Source: Asterella californica
Taxonomy: Eukaryota; Streptophyta; Marchantiopsida; Marchantiales; Aytoniaceae
Direction: 5' to 3'
Length of the DNA: 64,000 nt
NCBI GenBank assembly: GCA_036924285.1
Contig: JAYKYS010000007.1
Span: 13,764,001-13,828,000, forward strand
The notes under the pieces are model-generated. The model saw only the letters and a program-made list of their open reading frames with translations, had not been told where the DNA came from and ran no database searches. Positions 42,860 through 55,610 of the stretch are shown here, piece after piece. A program made the position numbers and the translations under genes. The number at the start of each line of letters is the position of its first letter. Positions within the stretch are counted from its first letter, which is position 1.

Positions 42860-44297
42860 CTATGAGCAGAGCAGCTCTCACACTGCCATAAAAACTCCCC
42901 TCTTCGAGTAAAAAATTCTAATTGAATATTTTAAATTTATAGTTTAATTCTTTTAAAATAGTTTATATATAAATTAAAATATATATATGATTCCTCTCTT
43001 CCGAACTTGGAAGAGGTGAATATGCATGCTCTATAACACAGCACTACATTAACCATTTAATGAAGTCACCATGTGGGTAGATACTTCAAAAGTGTGACAC
43101 CCTGGCTTATTATTCATCTCCTCATCTTGTGATGGAGGAGGCGAATAATCATAAGTTCAATTTATTACTTTAACTTTTCTTTTGGGAAATATCATTTACT
43201 AAATACACACAAAATTAATTTATAAACAGTAGAAAACCCTGGACTTGTATCTTCTGAAGTGCGTCGATATGTTCATGCATTATGGGTTATTTCTTGATGT
43301 CCCAGCACTCTCCTCTGTTAACTTTTAAAAGTTTTAAATTATATTATAAATTTTATAGATTATTTATTTATCTGTTAATAACATAAATTGAACATGGAGA
43401 TTAATATATTCAAGAGACTTCTTGTGTATTTATCTGAATAGAGAACCTACTTCAAGCATGACCGGAACTAATCTCTATCAGGATTATGTCTATATTTTTT
43501 TCTTGTACTTTTGGTTGTCTCCACTCTCAAATTCATGAAGCATGCATTATTTGATCGAAGTTGTTTTCCTAAACGAATTGAATATTTATTCTAAATCTGC
43601 TTCAGTTTTCTGATTTAAATTGAACGGTCTCTCCAGAAAAAGGTTCGATGATAAATAACCATGTATATTTACATTTTATGTGAAGATACACTGGTAAATC
43701 CTTGGTGCAGGTATTTAACGCACTAGCTGACATGGCATTTGATCGCGGGGCTCCTTCTATGGTGCAGTTACAATATTTGTTCATACGGACGATCGGAATT
43801 TACCAAACTTATTCCTATCGTCCTTCGGATTGCAAAGATATCGATTCCAACGAAAATCAGAAAACAAATCTGTGGTTTTTTTGTTTTCTTGCTTCTCTGG
43901 ACTCAAATGAAATATGCATGCTCGACGAAGTTTTGCTCGTTGGATGTTATCGGGAATATATATACGTGTAAAATAAAAAATTTATACTAATTAAATATAA
44001 ATAATTAAAATATTTCATATATATTAACTATTAGCTTATGCCTGGGACGCAAGATATAAACCATAAAGCATGAGGATACAAACCAAAAAATTTAAAATTA
44101 TTAATACATTAATTCACTATGATTTTAATTTAGTATTTAATTTTTCTAGCATAAATTAATACTTAATATTTATAAAATATTTTGATTATTTTCATCCACT
44201 TAGTATATAAATTTTATTTAACATCTAAATATGTTTTGATATCATTAAAGGAATAAAAATTCCTCAAAAATTAATCGAGCATGCATATTATGCACGG
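42860..44297. other. AT-rich non-coding; fourth copy of the fold-back repeat
   Basis: 43000-43320 holds the same landmarks as the units at 4185-5540. These are a CTCTTCC...GGAAGAG hairpin (42995-43014), an ATTATTC/CTCCTC...GAGGAGG hairpin (about 43111-43150), then GGACTTGTATCTTCTGAAGTGCG (about 43238) and GATGTCCCAGCACTCTCC. The rest is plain AT-rich sequence. Confidence 0.45.
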
Positions 44298-46462
44298 TAT
44301 CGTGTCGGATATTGCGTGAAGGATGCCCAAGAAAACGCGAGGTTCCTGGCTGTGGAGATGCTGTGTGCTGAAACAAAGACAAGACAAAGAAAAACAACCA
44401 CGAAAAAGAATGTTGCGGTATATACCAACTCCAAATGTATGTACACTGCCGGTTCTTTCTCCTAAGAGCACAGAACTGAGAAACATACCAGAGCGGTCTG
44501 TAACCTGCTTCAAAGCCCATAAAACAACCCTTGAATCACAACCTTGACCCAAAACCACTGAAGCGTAGCTCAAAGCTAGAGAAACTTCCCTTTGCTTACA
44601 AACAGAGCCACAGTAGTATCACGCGATCCAAACCACATTCATGTACAAGCTCTTAGCCACAACTAGCTACCACAAGCTGTATATAGCCAACTAGAACTCT
44701 AACGAACTCAAAAGAGCAAAACCCGTAGCGAAGAAACCGAAAAAAGTCTATCTGAGAATTTCCTCCTTTCGTCGAATGGACTTCAGATGTCGATAGGGTC
44801 TCCTCCGCTGACTCCGTTAACCCAAGAAACCTTCAGATCCGACTCCCAACAGCCGAGATATCACCGATTTTCGGTCGCAAGTGACCAAACCTTCAAAAAC
44901 TACTCCCTGCGGCTTAACACCGCACACACCGCTCAAACGGATCGCTTGATCTGATATCTGTCTCCTCTGGCAGGTAGATCTAGCTATCACGAACCCAACG
45001 AGACTACAAACAAGCCGTTTGGAGTTCCTTTGCAAAACCGTGCAAGAAATTTGGTCGTAGGTTGTAAAAAACTGACGTAAATGAACTCCATGCCGCTCAA
45101 ACTCGCTCACCTCACTCAAACCAACAACCCAATCCACGTATTGTCTTCTCCTATGCTAGATGAAGACTCACTGATCGCGTAGACACCAAGAACAAAGAGC
45201 TTGGCTCACCGATCTCGAAGAACAACCCAATTTCAGATCGCGGGCGATGAAAAACTTGACGCAAGCGCTTCCCTGCGAGTCAATTTCACTCAGAACTCTT
45301 AACCTGTCCGATAAAACTTGGTATCGTCTTCAATTTCCTGAAGAACTCGTTGTTCTGATCTCGATGGATCCAAGGACAGCAAGTTTGGACTCCGGAACAG
45401 TCCGAACGGTCCAACTCCCCTTCCCAGGTAACTGAAATCTCCAAATCTCCCTCCTGCGTCTCAACTTCTCTCAGTACACACACCCCAATCCGTCTCTTCC
45501 CAAACTGTCTTAACTTGTGCGTAGCCTGCACAGATCTGAACCCAATGACACCTTGCGCGCGTGTATTGGACTTCCCAATTCTCTAAACATCCTCCGACAG
45601 GTCGCAAGAACAAACAAGCCCTTTAAGCAGCCCTCTTGTGGCAGTCTCTGTACATACAAAGTTCTATGTGATAATAATGAAGCAGGCCCCTTGCGTCTTT
45701 GATATAATGCTTGAAGTCTCAAATACCCAGTCAACAAGTAAACTAGGGTCTAGCTTGATTTTTCCTTCTTTCGAGTCGCATAACTTCTTCACTAGACGTC
45801 CAAACGAAGTAAACAAGGTGCCTATGAAAAGCTGACAACGAGCTCTACCCACTGATGCAATGAAAGGGAAGATCCGAAGTAGCGCCAAAAGCCTATAAGC
45901 TAGAGCCTAGCTTGTTTTTCTCATCTTTCGAGTCATGTAACTTCTCCACTAAGTGTCGAAACGAAATAGACAAAGTGCATATGGAAAGCTGACAACGAGC
46001 TCTACCCATTGATGCAATGAAAGGGAAGATCCGAAGTTGCGCCAAAAGCTTATAAGCTGGGGCTTAGCTTGTTTTCCCCATCTTTCGAATCTTGTAACTT
46101 CTCCACTAGGTGTCCAAACGAAATAGACAAAATGCCTATGGAAAGCTGACAACGAGGTCTACCCATTGATGTGATGAAAAAGAAGATCCGAAGTTGCGTC
46201 AAAAGCCTATATATAAACCGTGGTCTAGCTTGTTTTCCTCATCTTTCGAGTCTTGTAACTTCTCCACTATGCGTCCAAACGAAATACGAAGTGCTTATGG
46301 AGTGCTGACAAAGAGCTCTATCCACTGATGCGATGAAAGTGGAGATCCGAAATTGTGTCAGAAGCCCGTAAGCTAGAGCCTAGTTTGCTTTCTCATGAGT
46401 GTCTTTGGAGTGACAAGCATCAAAGTCTGAATTTCAGGTAAGAGCCGGTCCACGACACGACA
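44298..46462 (-). repeat. Gypsy-2 3' LTR (2165 bp), uninterrupted
   Basis: It starts TGTCGTGTCGTGGACC and ends CCGACACGATA in element orientation, so the ends are near-perfect inverted copies. It contains four units of a 157-bp tandem repeat. It retains the empty target site AACGG (45405-45409) that Gypsy-3 used in the other LTR. On the minus strand the phrase ccaactccaaatgtatgtac region carries a TATATA-like promoter string near 44420. Confidence 0.88.
45745..46440 (-). repeat. 157-bp tandem repeat array in the Gypsy-2 3' LTR, four units
   Basis: The landmark GCTGACAA-GAG (plus strand) occurs at 45832, 45988, 46145 and 46304, giving periods of 156-159 bases. Each unit also has CTTTCGA-TC-TGTAACTTCTCCACTA and GATCCGAA. 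Units differ by scattered substitutions. Confidence 0.9.
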
Positions 46463-46549
46463 TCCACCCCTCCTAAACATGTGCATCTTCTAGTATGCAC
46501 CAGAGATACCAACCAAGGAGTGGATCGACACACATCTCGTCATATCGTC

Positions 46550-46870
46550 CTACTTCCCATCGTAACCAACCTCATCTTCAAGGTCTTCTGCATAATCCTT
46601 ATCCTCAAACTGAAACTCCGTTATGATATCTGTTAGATCGACCTCTTCATCTCTCTTTTTTAAAATCTTGACACGTTTACCTGCCAGTGGTACCTTCAAG
46701 CTCGTTTCGTCCAATTCTTGCAGGGCATAAGTTGCGTTGTCATGAACCTTCTTCATCACATACAGACCAAACCATCGCCTGGAAAACTTCCAGAGTGCAC
46801 TATGTTGGTTGTCTAGATTGTTGTCATAGACTAACACCCAATCACCTTCTTTGATTTCCCTAGGTCTCAA
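46550..46870 (-). pseudogene. Gypsy-2 integrase C-terminal domain
   Basis: RPREIKEGDWVLVYDNNLDN, WKFSRRWFGLYVMKKVHDNA, TYALQELDET and AGKRVKILKKR are the chromatin/DNA-binding C-terminal (GPY/F-like) region of gypsy integrases. Its upstream continuation (KNKVRFDQRH, about 46885-46915) is one base out of frame. It is separated from the catalytic core by about 2.3 kb of unrelated DNA. Confidence 0.8.
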
Positions 46871-46929
46871 ATATGTCGCTGATCAAATCTGACCTTGTTC
46901 TTCAACCGTTGTCTTGTTGTGGTTCGGCT

Positions 46930-49270
46930 CCTGTGTGAAATTCTCGTTGAACGTAGGTTGTATTTCTTTTTTGTGTTTCATGAATCGTATCGCGTAACTC
47001 TCCGAACGGTGTGATGGGTGCCACGTTTGTGATTATCTGTTCAAGTGATCATACGGTAGAGAAACGTGCCAAGTCATCGATTCGTGCGCGTTCACTTCAG
47101 TGGTCCTTATCGCTGCATTTGTGTATAAAATGGTGGGTCGAGAGTTCATACGTCATTTTCTCTCAACGGGTGATTTGTGAAGATACTCGGAGGTCTGCAT
47201 GGAGAAATGAAGAACTGCAAGCGTGGTGGTTATGGACGGAGGTGTGATACCGGCTCCGGATCTTCTTTTCCCGAATTTGTTTCACATCAAGCTTCATTGC
47301 ATCAATCGCGACCACTTTCGATAGTGGTTAGTTGCGTACTTTGGCGATGAATTCATGGGGAGGGTGATGGGTTACAGCTTCTGGTGATCCTTTCGATCAT
47401 TACATACAGAGAGACTTGGGATATGACGGTGTACATCTTGTTGTGAAGAACAATGGATCTCAACTATCCATCAAATGTTCCTTTCAATCTTTGGGTCGAT
47501 GTCCGGTGTCATTGCAGATCGAAGATCAATCATGGAGCTTGGATCGTGAGAAACTTCGGGCAAGAATATTTCAATCGAGTGATAGCTTCACCGTTTTCTT
47601 TTGTCGTGTCTTTTATTATAGATCGTTTTCAGGTTGTAATATTGACTTTGTATTAGTATGCGACTCAATCGTTCCATTCTGGTTGAGCGCTTCTGTGTAG
47701 TTACGGACAGCAAAGAATCCGTTGACATATCTGAAGGATTTTCTGAGGTCTTAGAGTCTTGTTGATATCTTGTGTCTCCTTGGGAGTAAAAATTAGTTCT
47801 AGGGGAAAAAGTTGAGTGGAGAAAAGACAAAAGTAAAGTTCTTTTTGCTCTTATTGGTCTACTTTTGGACCAATGATGTTCTAGCTTATCCTCGTGACGT
47901 TTCTGTGGTTTCTGGAGGCTTTGGATGACCATTCGTGAAACGAAGGGTATGGTTGGAAAGCTCTCAACCGGGGCTACAATCTGAGCTGAAGAATCGATCG
48001 ATTTGATGATCGATTGAGTGGAGGGGGGGAAATTCAGACCTATTGCTACGTTTCTGGTTGTTCCGAGAGACTCGTGAGGAGTTTTGAGGAGCTATCTGTT
48101 GGGTTGGAGAGCTTACGACGTGCTGGTCGTTTTGATATCAATTCATCAAGTTCTTGATCGATTTGGATTGTGAATCTATCGATTGAAGTTGAGAAGTGTA
48201 GATGTGATAAGAAGAGAACAGCGAACTGTGATAGTCATGGATAGGTTGCTATTGCTTGAGTTTTGAGTCGAATTTCTGAGTGAAACTTTCCAGGATTGAA
48301 GTATGTCTTATCAGTAAGATACTTGAGAAGTTTCACCTCAAATGGTCGAGTAGTTTGTTCAAAATCTTGGATCAAATGTACCTGGGTCTGTAAAGTTCTT
48401 AAGTTAGCACAGATTACGGTTTGATCATATCTGAGAATTGGTTTGAGATTTAGACCTGAAAATTATTCAAGGTAGGAGTGAAAGGTCCAATCAAACTTCC
48501 TGTGAAGTTTGATCATCATTGGTCGACTGGTTTGGGGGGACTGAGGTCTCAAAGTTTGAAGATATTTTTGTTATTAACAATTTTATGTTTTTTCGATCAC
48601 ATCTATTGTCACTTTGGTCATTTTCGAGCAATTTGGAGAGGAGTTTGTTGCTGAAACAACCATACCTGCATACAACTCAACATTGGAAGGTGTGGGACTG
48701 ATTTCAGCTCTTGGTGATGAAAGAGAACGGAGTCGCCATGAGTCTTAAGCCGTTGTTTGGGTCTCGAAGCTGCCTGGTACTGTCGTCGTTGGTGCTATAT
48801 TGAGATCTGAGTAGTGTCTTGGAGCATGCATGCTTTACCTTGCTGGAATGCTTGGTAGGTCAGGGTGTACAGCAAGTTGTATCTAGACTCGATCAAGTCG
48901 GTCGAGCGATCCTATAGTATCTTTCGGTTGTATCAAATAGAGTTGTGGCGGTCAGACTGATGGATAGCTAGCGTCGCTGAGAAGTTGTTAAATCATGTTT
49001 CTAGTGATTTAGAGTTACTTGCATGCAGATAGTACAGAGCTGAGTATTTCAGGTAGAGTACAAAAGGATTTGCATGTAACACAAATTTGTACAACTTATA
49101 CGTATCATTGGACTGTAGCAACATTTAACCTTGAGTCGAGAGATACAAGATCACTTGTCCCAGAAGAGTAGATAGAGAGCATTAGGGTTGAAGGATCAAG
49201 GTTCAGAGCCAACATGTTTAAGTCACCTACCTCTACACAGCCATATATCTCGTATATTCCTAGACATAAA
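46930..49270. mobile_element. 2.3-kb insertion splitting the Gypsy-2 integrase
   Basis: The integrase frame is recognisable up to TTLDRLREARYR (about 49270) and resumes at RLKNKVRFDQRH (about 46915). Between them lies non-coding DNA with only short frames. I could not find terminal repeats or a target duplication, so it may be a solo fragment, a MITE-like element or a rearrangement. Boundaries are approximate. Confidence 0.5.
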
Positions 49271-50639
49271 AACACGTTATACGATATCGTGCTTCTCGCA
49301 GCCTATCCAAAGTAGTTTGGATATCCTCAGGTCTTCTCTCTAACTGCCTAATTCAAATAACAAGAAGCTCTTCCCTAGTCAAATTGTCTTCCCAAGGTAA
49401 CACACTCTATGTCAAAACATGTTCTTCAATCGACGTGATAGGTTTCTGACCTATGATGAGTTCCACCGGCATGTAACTTGTCACTGAGCTATGCGTCGTT
49501 CAATCTATCCATAACGCAAATGATAAGAGTCGAGCCCACTCGCGCACCCTTCCGTTGCAGGTCTTCACCAAAGCTTTTACAATGGGTGGATGACCACGTT
49601 CACTCTTGGCATTCCCTTCGGGATTGTAAGCAGTTGTCAGTGACAACTTCGCCCCACACCTTGCAAAGAATTCACGAGCCTCATGTGCATCTAACTCTCC
49701 TCGATCTGCAGTGATCTTTCCCACACATCCATATCGACAAACAACCTCTTCCAAGAGAAATCTACATACCTCTTCAGTTGTCTTTGTTCGAAGCGCCCTA
49801 CCCTCGACTTGATTTGAAAGATCTTCTCTAGCAAGTACCAAGTATCTCATCTGCCACAATCCAACCGGCATAATCACCAAGTCTACCACCCACTTGAAGT
49901 GGATTGCCAACGGGTAAGTCGAGTGTAATCCGTCACGATGTCGGATGTTCGAATACATCCGACATGTCAAACAAGACTCCACAAAAGATACAACATCTTT
50001 ATACATGTTTTTCCACCAATACCGCTCTTTCATCTTTGTAAAAGTGGTCCAAATCCCTCGATGTCGAGCCCAAAGACTCTCATGGAACGCCTTGAGCAAC
50101 TTTTGTTGATCTTCCTTGTTGCAAATCACTTGTAGCGATACCCCACCTTTCTGCTTCGGTCGCTTCCAAAGAAACCCATCCTGCAACATGAAGTTGTAGG
50201 CCTTCCTTTGAACTCTCCGAAACCTCTCATCTGTCCAACCTATCTGCTTAACCATCATACTAAGGTACCTCACGATATCAAGCAAATCATCATCATACAA
50301 CCTTTCAACAAATAACTCATCTTCTCTTCTTGTCTATGCAATCGAATAGTACTTTGCACCCACGTCGTCAATGTCTTCAACCATCTCATCCTCCCCATCA
50401 TATCGAGCTCGAGATAACATATCCGTCATCGGATTATCCTTCCCTGCGATATGTCTAAACTCCGGGTTCAACGACTTGATATATGCGATCCATCGTAACA
50501 TCGCAATATCAGGAGTTGAACAATTCATGATCATCCCTAACAACGGCAAGCAATCAGTTTCAACCACCACTACTGCTCCAATCAAATACTCTTTCTCAGT
50601 TTTCATGGCTGAAACAATACCCCACAATTCTCTCTTCAC
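49271..50639 (-). pseudogene. Gypsy-2 RNase H and integrase core
   Basis: RNase H: VKRELWGIVSAMKTEKEYLIG, ETDCLPLLGMI, HIAGKDNPMTDMLSR. Integrase: WARHRGIWTTFTKMKERYWW and CLTCRMY from the HHCC finger, then the DDE residues in WVVDLVIMP, ITADRGELDA and NPEGNAKSERGH. Stops: TAA at 50640-50642, TAG at 50334-50336, TGA at 49500-49502, all in the same frame. After the last stop the text continues TTHSSVTSYMPVELIIGQKP with further stops. Confidence 0.85.
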
Positions 50640-50755
50640 TTACGGATAAGCACGTTGTCGAGCACTTAACACCTTCGCTCCGAACCTAATCGCAAATCTG
50701 TCTCCATCTTCATCATCCTGTCTTATTGCCCACCCGATTGCAACCGAACTTGTAT

Positions 50756-52372
50756 CTACAGTAAGAACCACCGGCCTGGCACCATCCTTCCCAAAACTGG
50801 AGGAGATGATAGTAAAGACTTCAGCTTTCGCACCGCATCAGTATGTTCTTCCTCCCATCTGAACTTATGACCCTTACGCAACAACCCATACAACGGATCC
50901 GCCACATGAGCATAACGAGGAATCCAAATGTGATAGAATACACAAGCACCCAAAAATCTTCTTACTTCTATCAGCGAGTTGCAAACCTCCTTCATCCTCC
51001 CAATCGCATCCATTTTGTTCGGATCTGGCTTCCGACCAAACGATCCACCCAAATGATCAACTATCAAGACTTCTCTAACCCCAAATGTAGATTTCGCACT
51101 TGATAGCGTGAGATGAACTTCCTCAAGTCGAGATAAGATCTTCTCACAGTCTGCTATGTGATCGATGACATATCACCGAGATCCCCTCTGGTCTAATGCT
51201 TCATCCTTCTCATCCTCTACACATCCTTTGATGGGGATGTCATCCAAGAACGGCATTGTCTTTTCAAGAATGAAGTCCCTTAGAACTCGATTCATCATGT
51301 GTGCTACCAAGTTGGTAGCTCCATGTGATAAGGTACACATCTTAACCAACCCCAAAGGTGTCCTCATTGTCGTGAAGCTTCTGCTCTCCTCCGCTAGTTG
51401 AAACTGATCATACCTTGAGTAAAGATCGCCCATTGAGTAAATTGCTCTTCTTGCAAACGCTTCAGCAAACTCATCCACAATCGGTCCCACCTCAACATTT
51501 CTGATTGTTATTGCGTTCACCAGTTGCATGTCTTGGATGAACCGCAGCGATCCATTCTTCTTAGGCATTGTAAACCATCTGCTCGAATACGATGCAAACG
51601 ACGGTTCCAAGATCTTCATCCGCATCTTTTCCTTCAGCAACTCCACTAGTTTAGGCCGCGGTACTGGAATTGATCTCAGGTTCCATGACACATGCGATAC
51701 CGTGAAGATAACCATCGAGGTAATAACGTACGGGTCTACACACCCAATCTCATGTGGCTCAAAGGCAAATGCTTTCTCATGTCATGAAAGCATCTCCTTG
51801 AAGCACATCTTCTCTTCTGGTAGAAGAGACCCATCAGATCCAATCTTCAACTCTTCAAGGGTCTTCTCTGTGAACTTGTGTCCTATCATTGCAGGATCTC
51901 TCAAACTCTTCTCCCTTGAAGCTCGATCCATCTGTTGATTAGTGTTTTCCGGCAAAGGACCAACAACTGGCTTTACCTTCTTATCCACGGTCTTGTACTT
52001 CGTCTCAACTCGAACCTCAGGTGCACGGAATGATTCGATCACAGAATAGACCTCCCTTGAATGAATCTGCACAACCTTATCCATATCCTCCCATCCAATA
52101 GACATGATCTCTCGCAAAAGATCTTCCAACCCATCCTCTTCATAAACACCAGAAATCCATTCACCCCTTTCTAGCTCTCCCAGCTCTTTCAACATCAACT
52201 CAACATCACGCAATTGTTTTTGTTCTTTTCTTCTCAACTCTTCTACCTTCTTGTAAATAGCAATCCCACACTCTGAAAACCCAACAAACCCTGTACAAAA
52301 GGTACTATCTTCATCAAGCAAGAGTACCTTCTCTTGCACACCACCACAATCCCGCTCTATAGTGGTACTCAA
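50756..52372 (-). pseudogene. Gypsy-2 reverse transcriptase
   Basis: One frame with TGA at 51782-51784 and at 51173-51175. Recognisable blocks: FAFEPHEIGCVDPYV, MRMKILEPSFASYSSRWF, MPKKNGSLRFIQDMQ, YSMGDLYSRYDQFQLA, TPLGLVKMCTLSHGATNL, and MPFLDDIPIKG, where FLDD stands in the place of the usual YVDD/YIDD catalytic box. The connection domain is KPDPNKMDAIGRM and RRFLGACVFYHIWIPRYAH. A frame change follows before RNase H. The upstream part (52372-51782) is an acidic spacer between protease and RT. Confidence 0.85.
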
Positions 52373-52840
52373 CGAAAATCCTTGAACTCTTCACTCACCC
52401 TTGGAAGCGGTTTCTCTCTCAAACGATCTCGGTTGCGCTCGTGATTGGACGGTACAGTCAAGAACTGTACCGCTTTCTTCCCATTTTGACTTCGGATCCT
52501 AGCATAAGCAGATCCGTCGTCCAGTATCTTTGTCTCCATCCGAGTTGCTATGATGAAAGGTTGACCAAGAATGAGCGGGTATGATGTTGCTTCTTGAACA
52601 AAGAAGTTTTTCTCGATAGCAACATCACCTACGCGCACTCTGATGTCTGGACAAGCTCTTGTGTTGTTGGTTGCTCTTATGATCCACCCATGCTCTGTGT
52701 CGATCGGTCACTTCTTTCTCTTGTACAGCTCCTTCGACATGATGTTGATTTCGGATCCATGATCGATCAGAGCAACCACCGGCTCATCCAAGTCTCCGAT
52801 TCTCACCAACGTCTCCGTTGTAGCTCGAGCCTAGTGACTG
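52369..52840 (-). pseudogene. Gypsy-2 aspartic protease
   Basis: The active-site region reads VVALIDHGSEINIMSKELY, with DHGSE at 52763-52749 where most retropepsins have D-T/S-G. The second half follows in another frame: VGDVAIEKNFFVQEATSYPL, ILGQPFIIATRME, the ILGxP-type flap-side motif. I think DHGSE is a feature of this gypsy family and not damage, since the surrounding residues are intact. Confidence 0.7.
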
Positions 52841-54420
52841 TGACTGTAATGACTTGAGCTTTGTTTCTCATCCTCCTCTTCATCTTCAAAATGTACCTTA
52901 CGTCTTCGATCTCTTTCTTCTTTTGAAGAATAAACACTACACTTTGCAAGCTCTCTCTTCTCATCCACAGACATCCTAGTATCCAAGGCATGCGATAAAC
53001 TAGTCTCACTCATAATCTGTCGCTTCCGTTTGATGACATCATGAAACTCACGCTTAGTAATGCCCAACACTTCTCTCAAGATAAACTCCACCTTCGCATT
53101 CAAAATGCTATCTTCCAAGACTCCTTTCAACTCTGTTGAAGTCTCGATGTCTGACTGTAGTTTGTATGCAGTTGGCTTATCTTTCTCCTTATGAGAATCC
53201 TTCACTCTTTCCTTCGATGGAGAAGGAGCATCATCCATCAGTAGATCTTGAGCTCCTGCATCCCGAAGCTCTTGACGAACCTTCTCTCCTCGAGTCTGTC
53301 TCTTGGAAAAAGTTCCTTCCCCTGCATCCTCTGAATCTCGCCTTCTCTTCTCTTCCAACAACGCTTCGTGTTGGTTCTTGGTGATGTAAGCATGTACCGA
53401 TAGAGCTTCTATCGGATCCTCTCATCCAGTATCCTTCTAGATCGTAGCAGCAGTTCTCAGCAACGTCTCGCCTGTCATCTTCCTTTTCTGTTTCATGGAG
53501 ATGACAGATGACCACAATCCACTTGACTTGTCCGTTAAAACCTCTTTCAGCTTGATCCTCAACCCTTGTGCCATAAGTTCCAGCTTCCATCATTGCAACT
53601 GCTTGCGTTGATAGGTGGTCCTCAACCAACTTCTTCATCCCTCCTCTATCAAAGTTGGTTTGAAGAAGTGCATCAGTATCCCTCAGCGCTATCTTCCCGT
53701 CCTTCCAGAAGATCACTCCTTGCTGCAGAATATCAATGAACTCCTTGCAATCTCTGCGCGGATGATCAGTACCATCGTATCAGATACACCGCTGGATCCA
53801 GCCTTGCTTCTCAACCGGTCTTGCTCCGCTTGTAGACCCCTTCTCTTCCAATCTTGTGAGCTTGATCTGCAGATCTCGCATTCCACGCAAAATCTCCTCA
53901 AGGTTTGAATCATCCTTCTTCGGAGATACCATAGGTGCCTGAACAACTGGAACAGCTGGAGCAAATGGTACTACCTGTCTAGCAACAGGAACCACTGGTC
54001 GGACTACAGGAACAGGTGTTACAGCAGTAGGTGTTGGTACTAGTCTCCTAACAGGAACCTTCTCTTGTCTCCGCTCCCTCTTGGTAAGCAGACCAACAGC
54101 TTCCTCAACCTTCTTCCAGCTATTGGTCAATCCATCGTCCTCCTCCCGGTCTTCCAGAAGTACCTCTATCTTCTCCTACAACTTCTCATCTGCAGCCCCA
54201 AGAAATAGCTCTATCTTGTTAGACTGCAACGTCAACTTCTCCATCCTGGTCAGCCGTAAAATTTGCTTCTCAAACTCTTTGAGCAACTCAGTAGCTTGTA
54301 AACTCTTCCTTGGTTGCTCAATCCACTCCAAGAATGACTTCTTGGTGACTCGATCAGAGTCCTCCAAGAAGTACTCATCCATCAAAGCACGAGCAAACGT
54401 CTCTCAATCCTTGTTAATCC
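52831..54420 (-). pseudogene. Gypsy-2 gag, N-terminus missing
   Basis: It begins at LMDEYFLEDSDRVTKKSFLEW-like sequence, only about 70 bases after the LTR, so roughly the first 130 residues seen in the Gypsy-3 gag are absent. Later parts: ELLKEFEKQILRLTRMEKLT, a Pro/Val-rich linker, LEEILRGMRDLQIKLTRLEE, a zinc knuckle broken by TGA at 53780-53782 (RCI-stop-YDGTDHPRRDC), and VEFILREVLGITKREFHDVI. Several frames are needed. Confidence 0.8.
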
Positions 54421-54490
54421 TAATCTCTTTTTCAAAGTTCACACACAGAAGAAATCTCCACTCCAGACCTTCACGTCGAGTTCACCACCG

Positions 54491-55610
54491 TATCGTGTCG
54501 GATATTGTGTGAAGGATGTCTAGGAAAATGCGAGGTTCCTGGCTGTGGAGATGCTGTGTGCTGAAACAGAGACAAGACAGAGAAAAACAACCACGAAAAT
54601 GAATGCTGCGATATATACCAACTCCAAATGTATGTACACTGCTGGTTCTTTCTCCTAAGAGCACAGAACTGAGAAACATATCAGAGCGGTCTGTAACCTG
54701 CTTCAAAGCCCCTAAAAACAACCCCTGAATCACAACCCTGACCCAAAACCACCGAAGCGTAGCTCAAAGCAAGAGAAACTTCCCTTTGCTAACAAATAGA
54801 GCCACAGTAGTATCACGCGATCCAAACCCAAGTCCAAACCACATCCATGTACAAGCTCTTAGCCAAAACTAGCTACCACAAGCTGTATATAGCCAACCAG
54901 AACTCTAACGAACTCAAAAGAGCAAAACCCGTAGCGAAGAAATCGAAAAAAGTCTATCTGAGAACTTTCTCCTTTCTCCGAATGGACTTCAGATGTCGAT
55001 AGGGTCTCCTCCGCTAACTCCGTTAACCCAAGAAACCTTCAGATCCGACTCCCAACAGTCGAGATATCGCCGATTTTCGGTCATAGGTGATCAAACCTTC
55101 AAAAACTGCTCCCTGCGGCTTAAAACCGCACACACCGTTCAAACGGATCGCTTGATCTGATATTTGTCTTCTCTGGCAGGTAGATCTAGCTATCACGAAC
55201 CCAACGAGACTACAAACAAGCCGTTTGGAGTTCTCTTTGCAAAACCGCGCAAGAAATTTGCCCAGGTTGTAAAAACCTGACGTAAATGAACTCCCTACGG
55301 CTCAAACTCGCTCACCTCACTCAAGCCAACAACCCAATCCACGTATTGTCTTATGCGTAGATGAAGACTCCTTGGTCGCGTAAGCACCAAGAACAAAGAG
55401 CTTGGCTCACCGATCGCGAAGAACAACCCAATTTCAGATCGCAGGCGATGAAAAACCTGACGCAAGTGCTTCTCTGCGAGTCAATTTCACTCAGAACTCC
55501 CAACCCGTCCGATGAAACTTGGTATCGTCTTCAATTTCCTGAAGAACTCGTTGTTCTGATCCCGATGGATCCAAGGACAACAAGTTTGGACTCCGGAATG
55601 GTCTGAACGG
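54491..55610 (-). repeat. Gypsy-2 5' LTR, inner part
   Basis: It matches 44298-45409 of the 3' LTR. It is cut at AACGG (55606-55610), where Gypsy-3 begins. The PBS-like string TGGTGAACTCGACG follows the LTR on the minus strand (about 54487-54474). Confidence 0.85.

Noticed and set aside
46978..47250. A short gene inside the 2.3-kb insertion
   Set aside because: Frames here are under 100 codons, have no motif and no supporting splice pattern.
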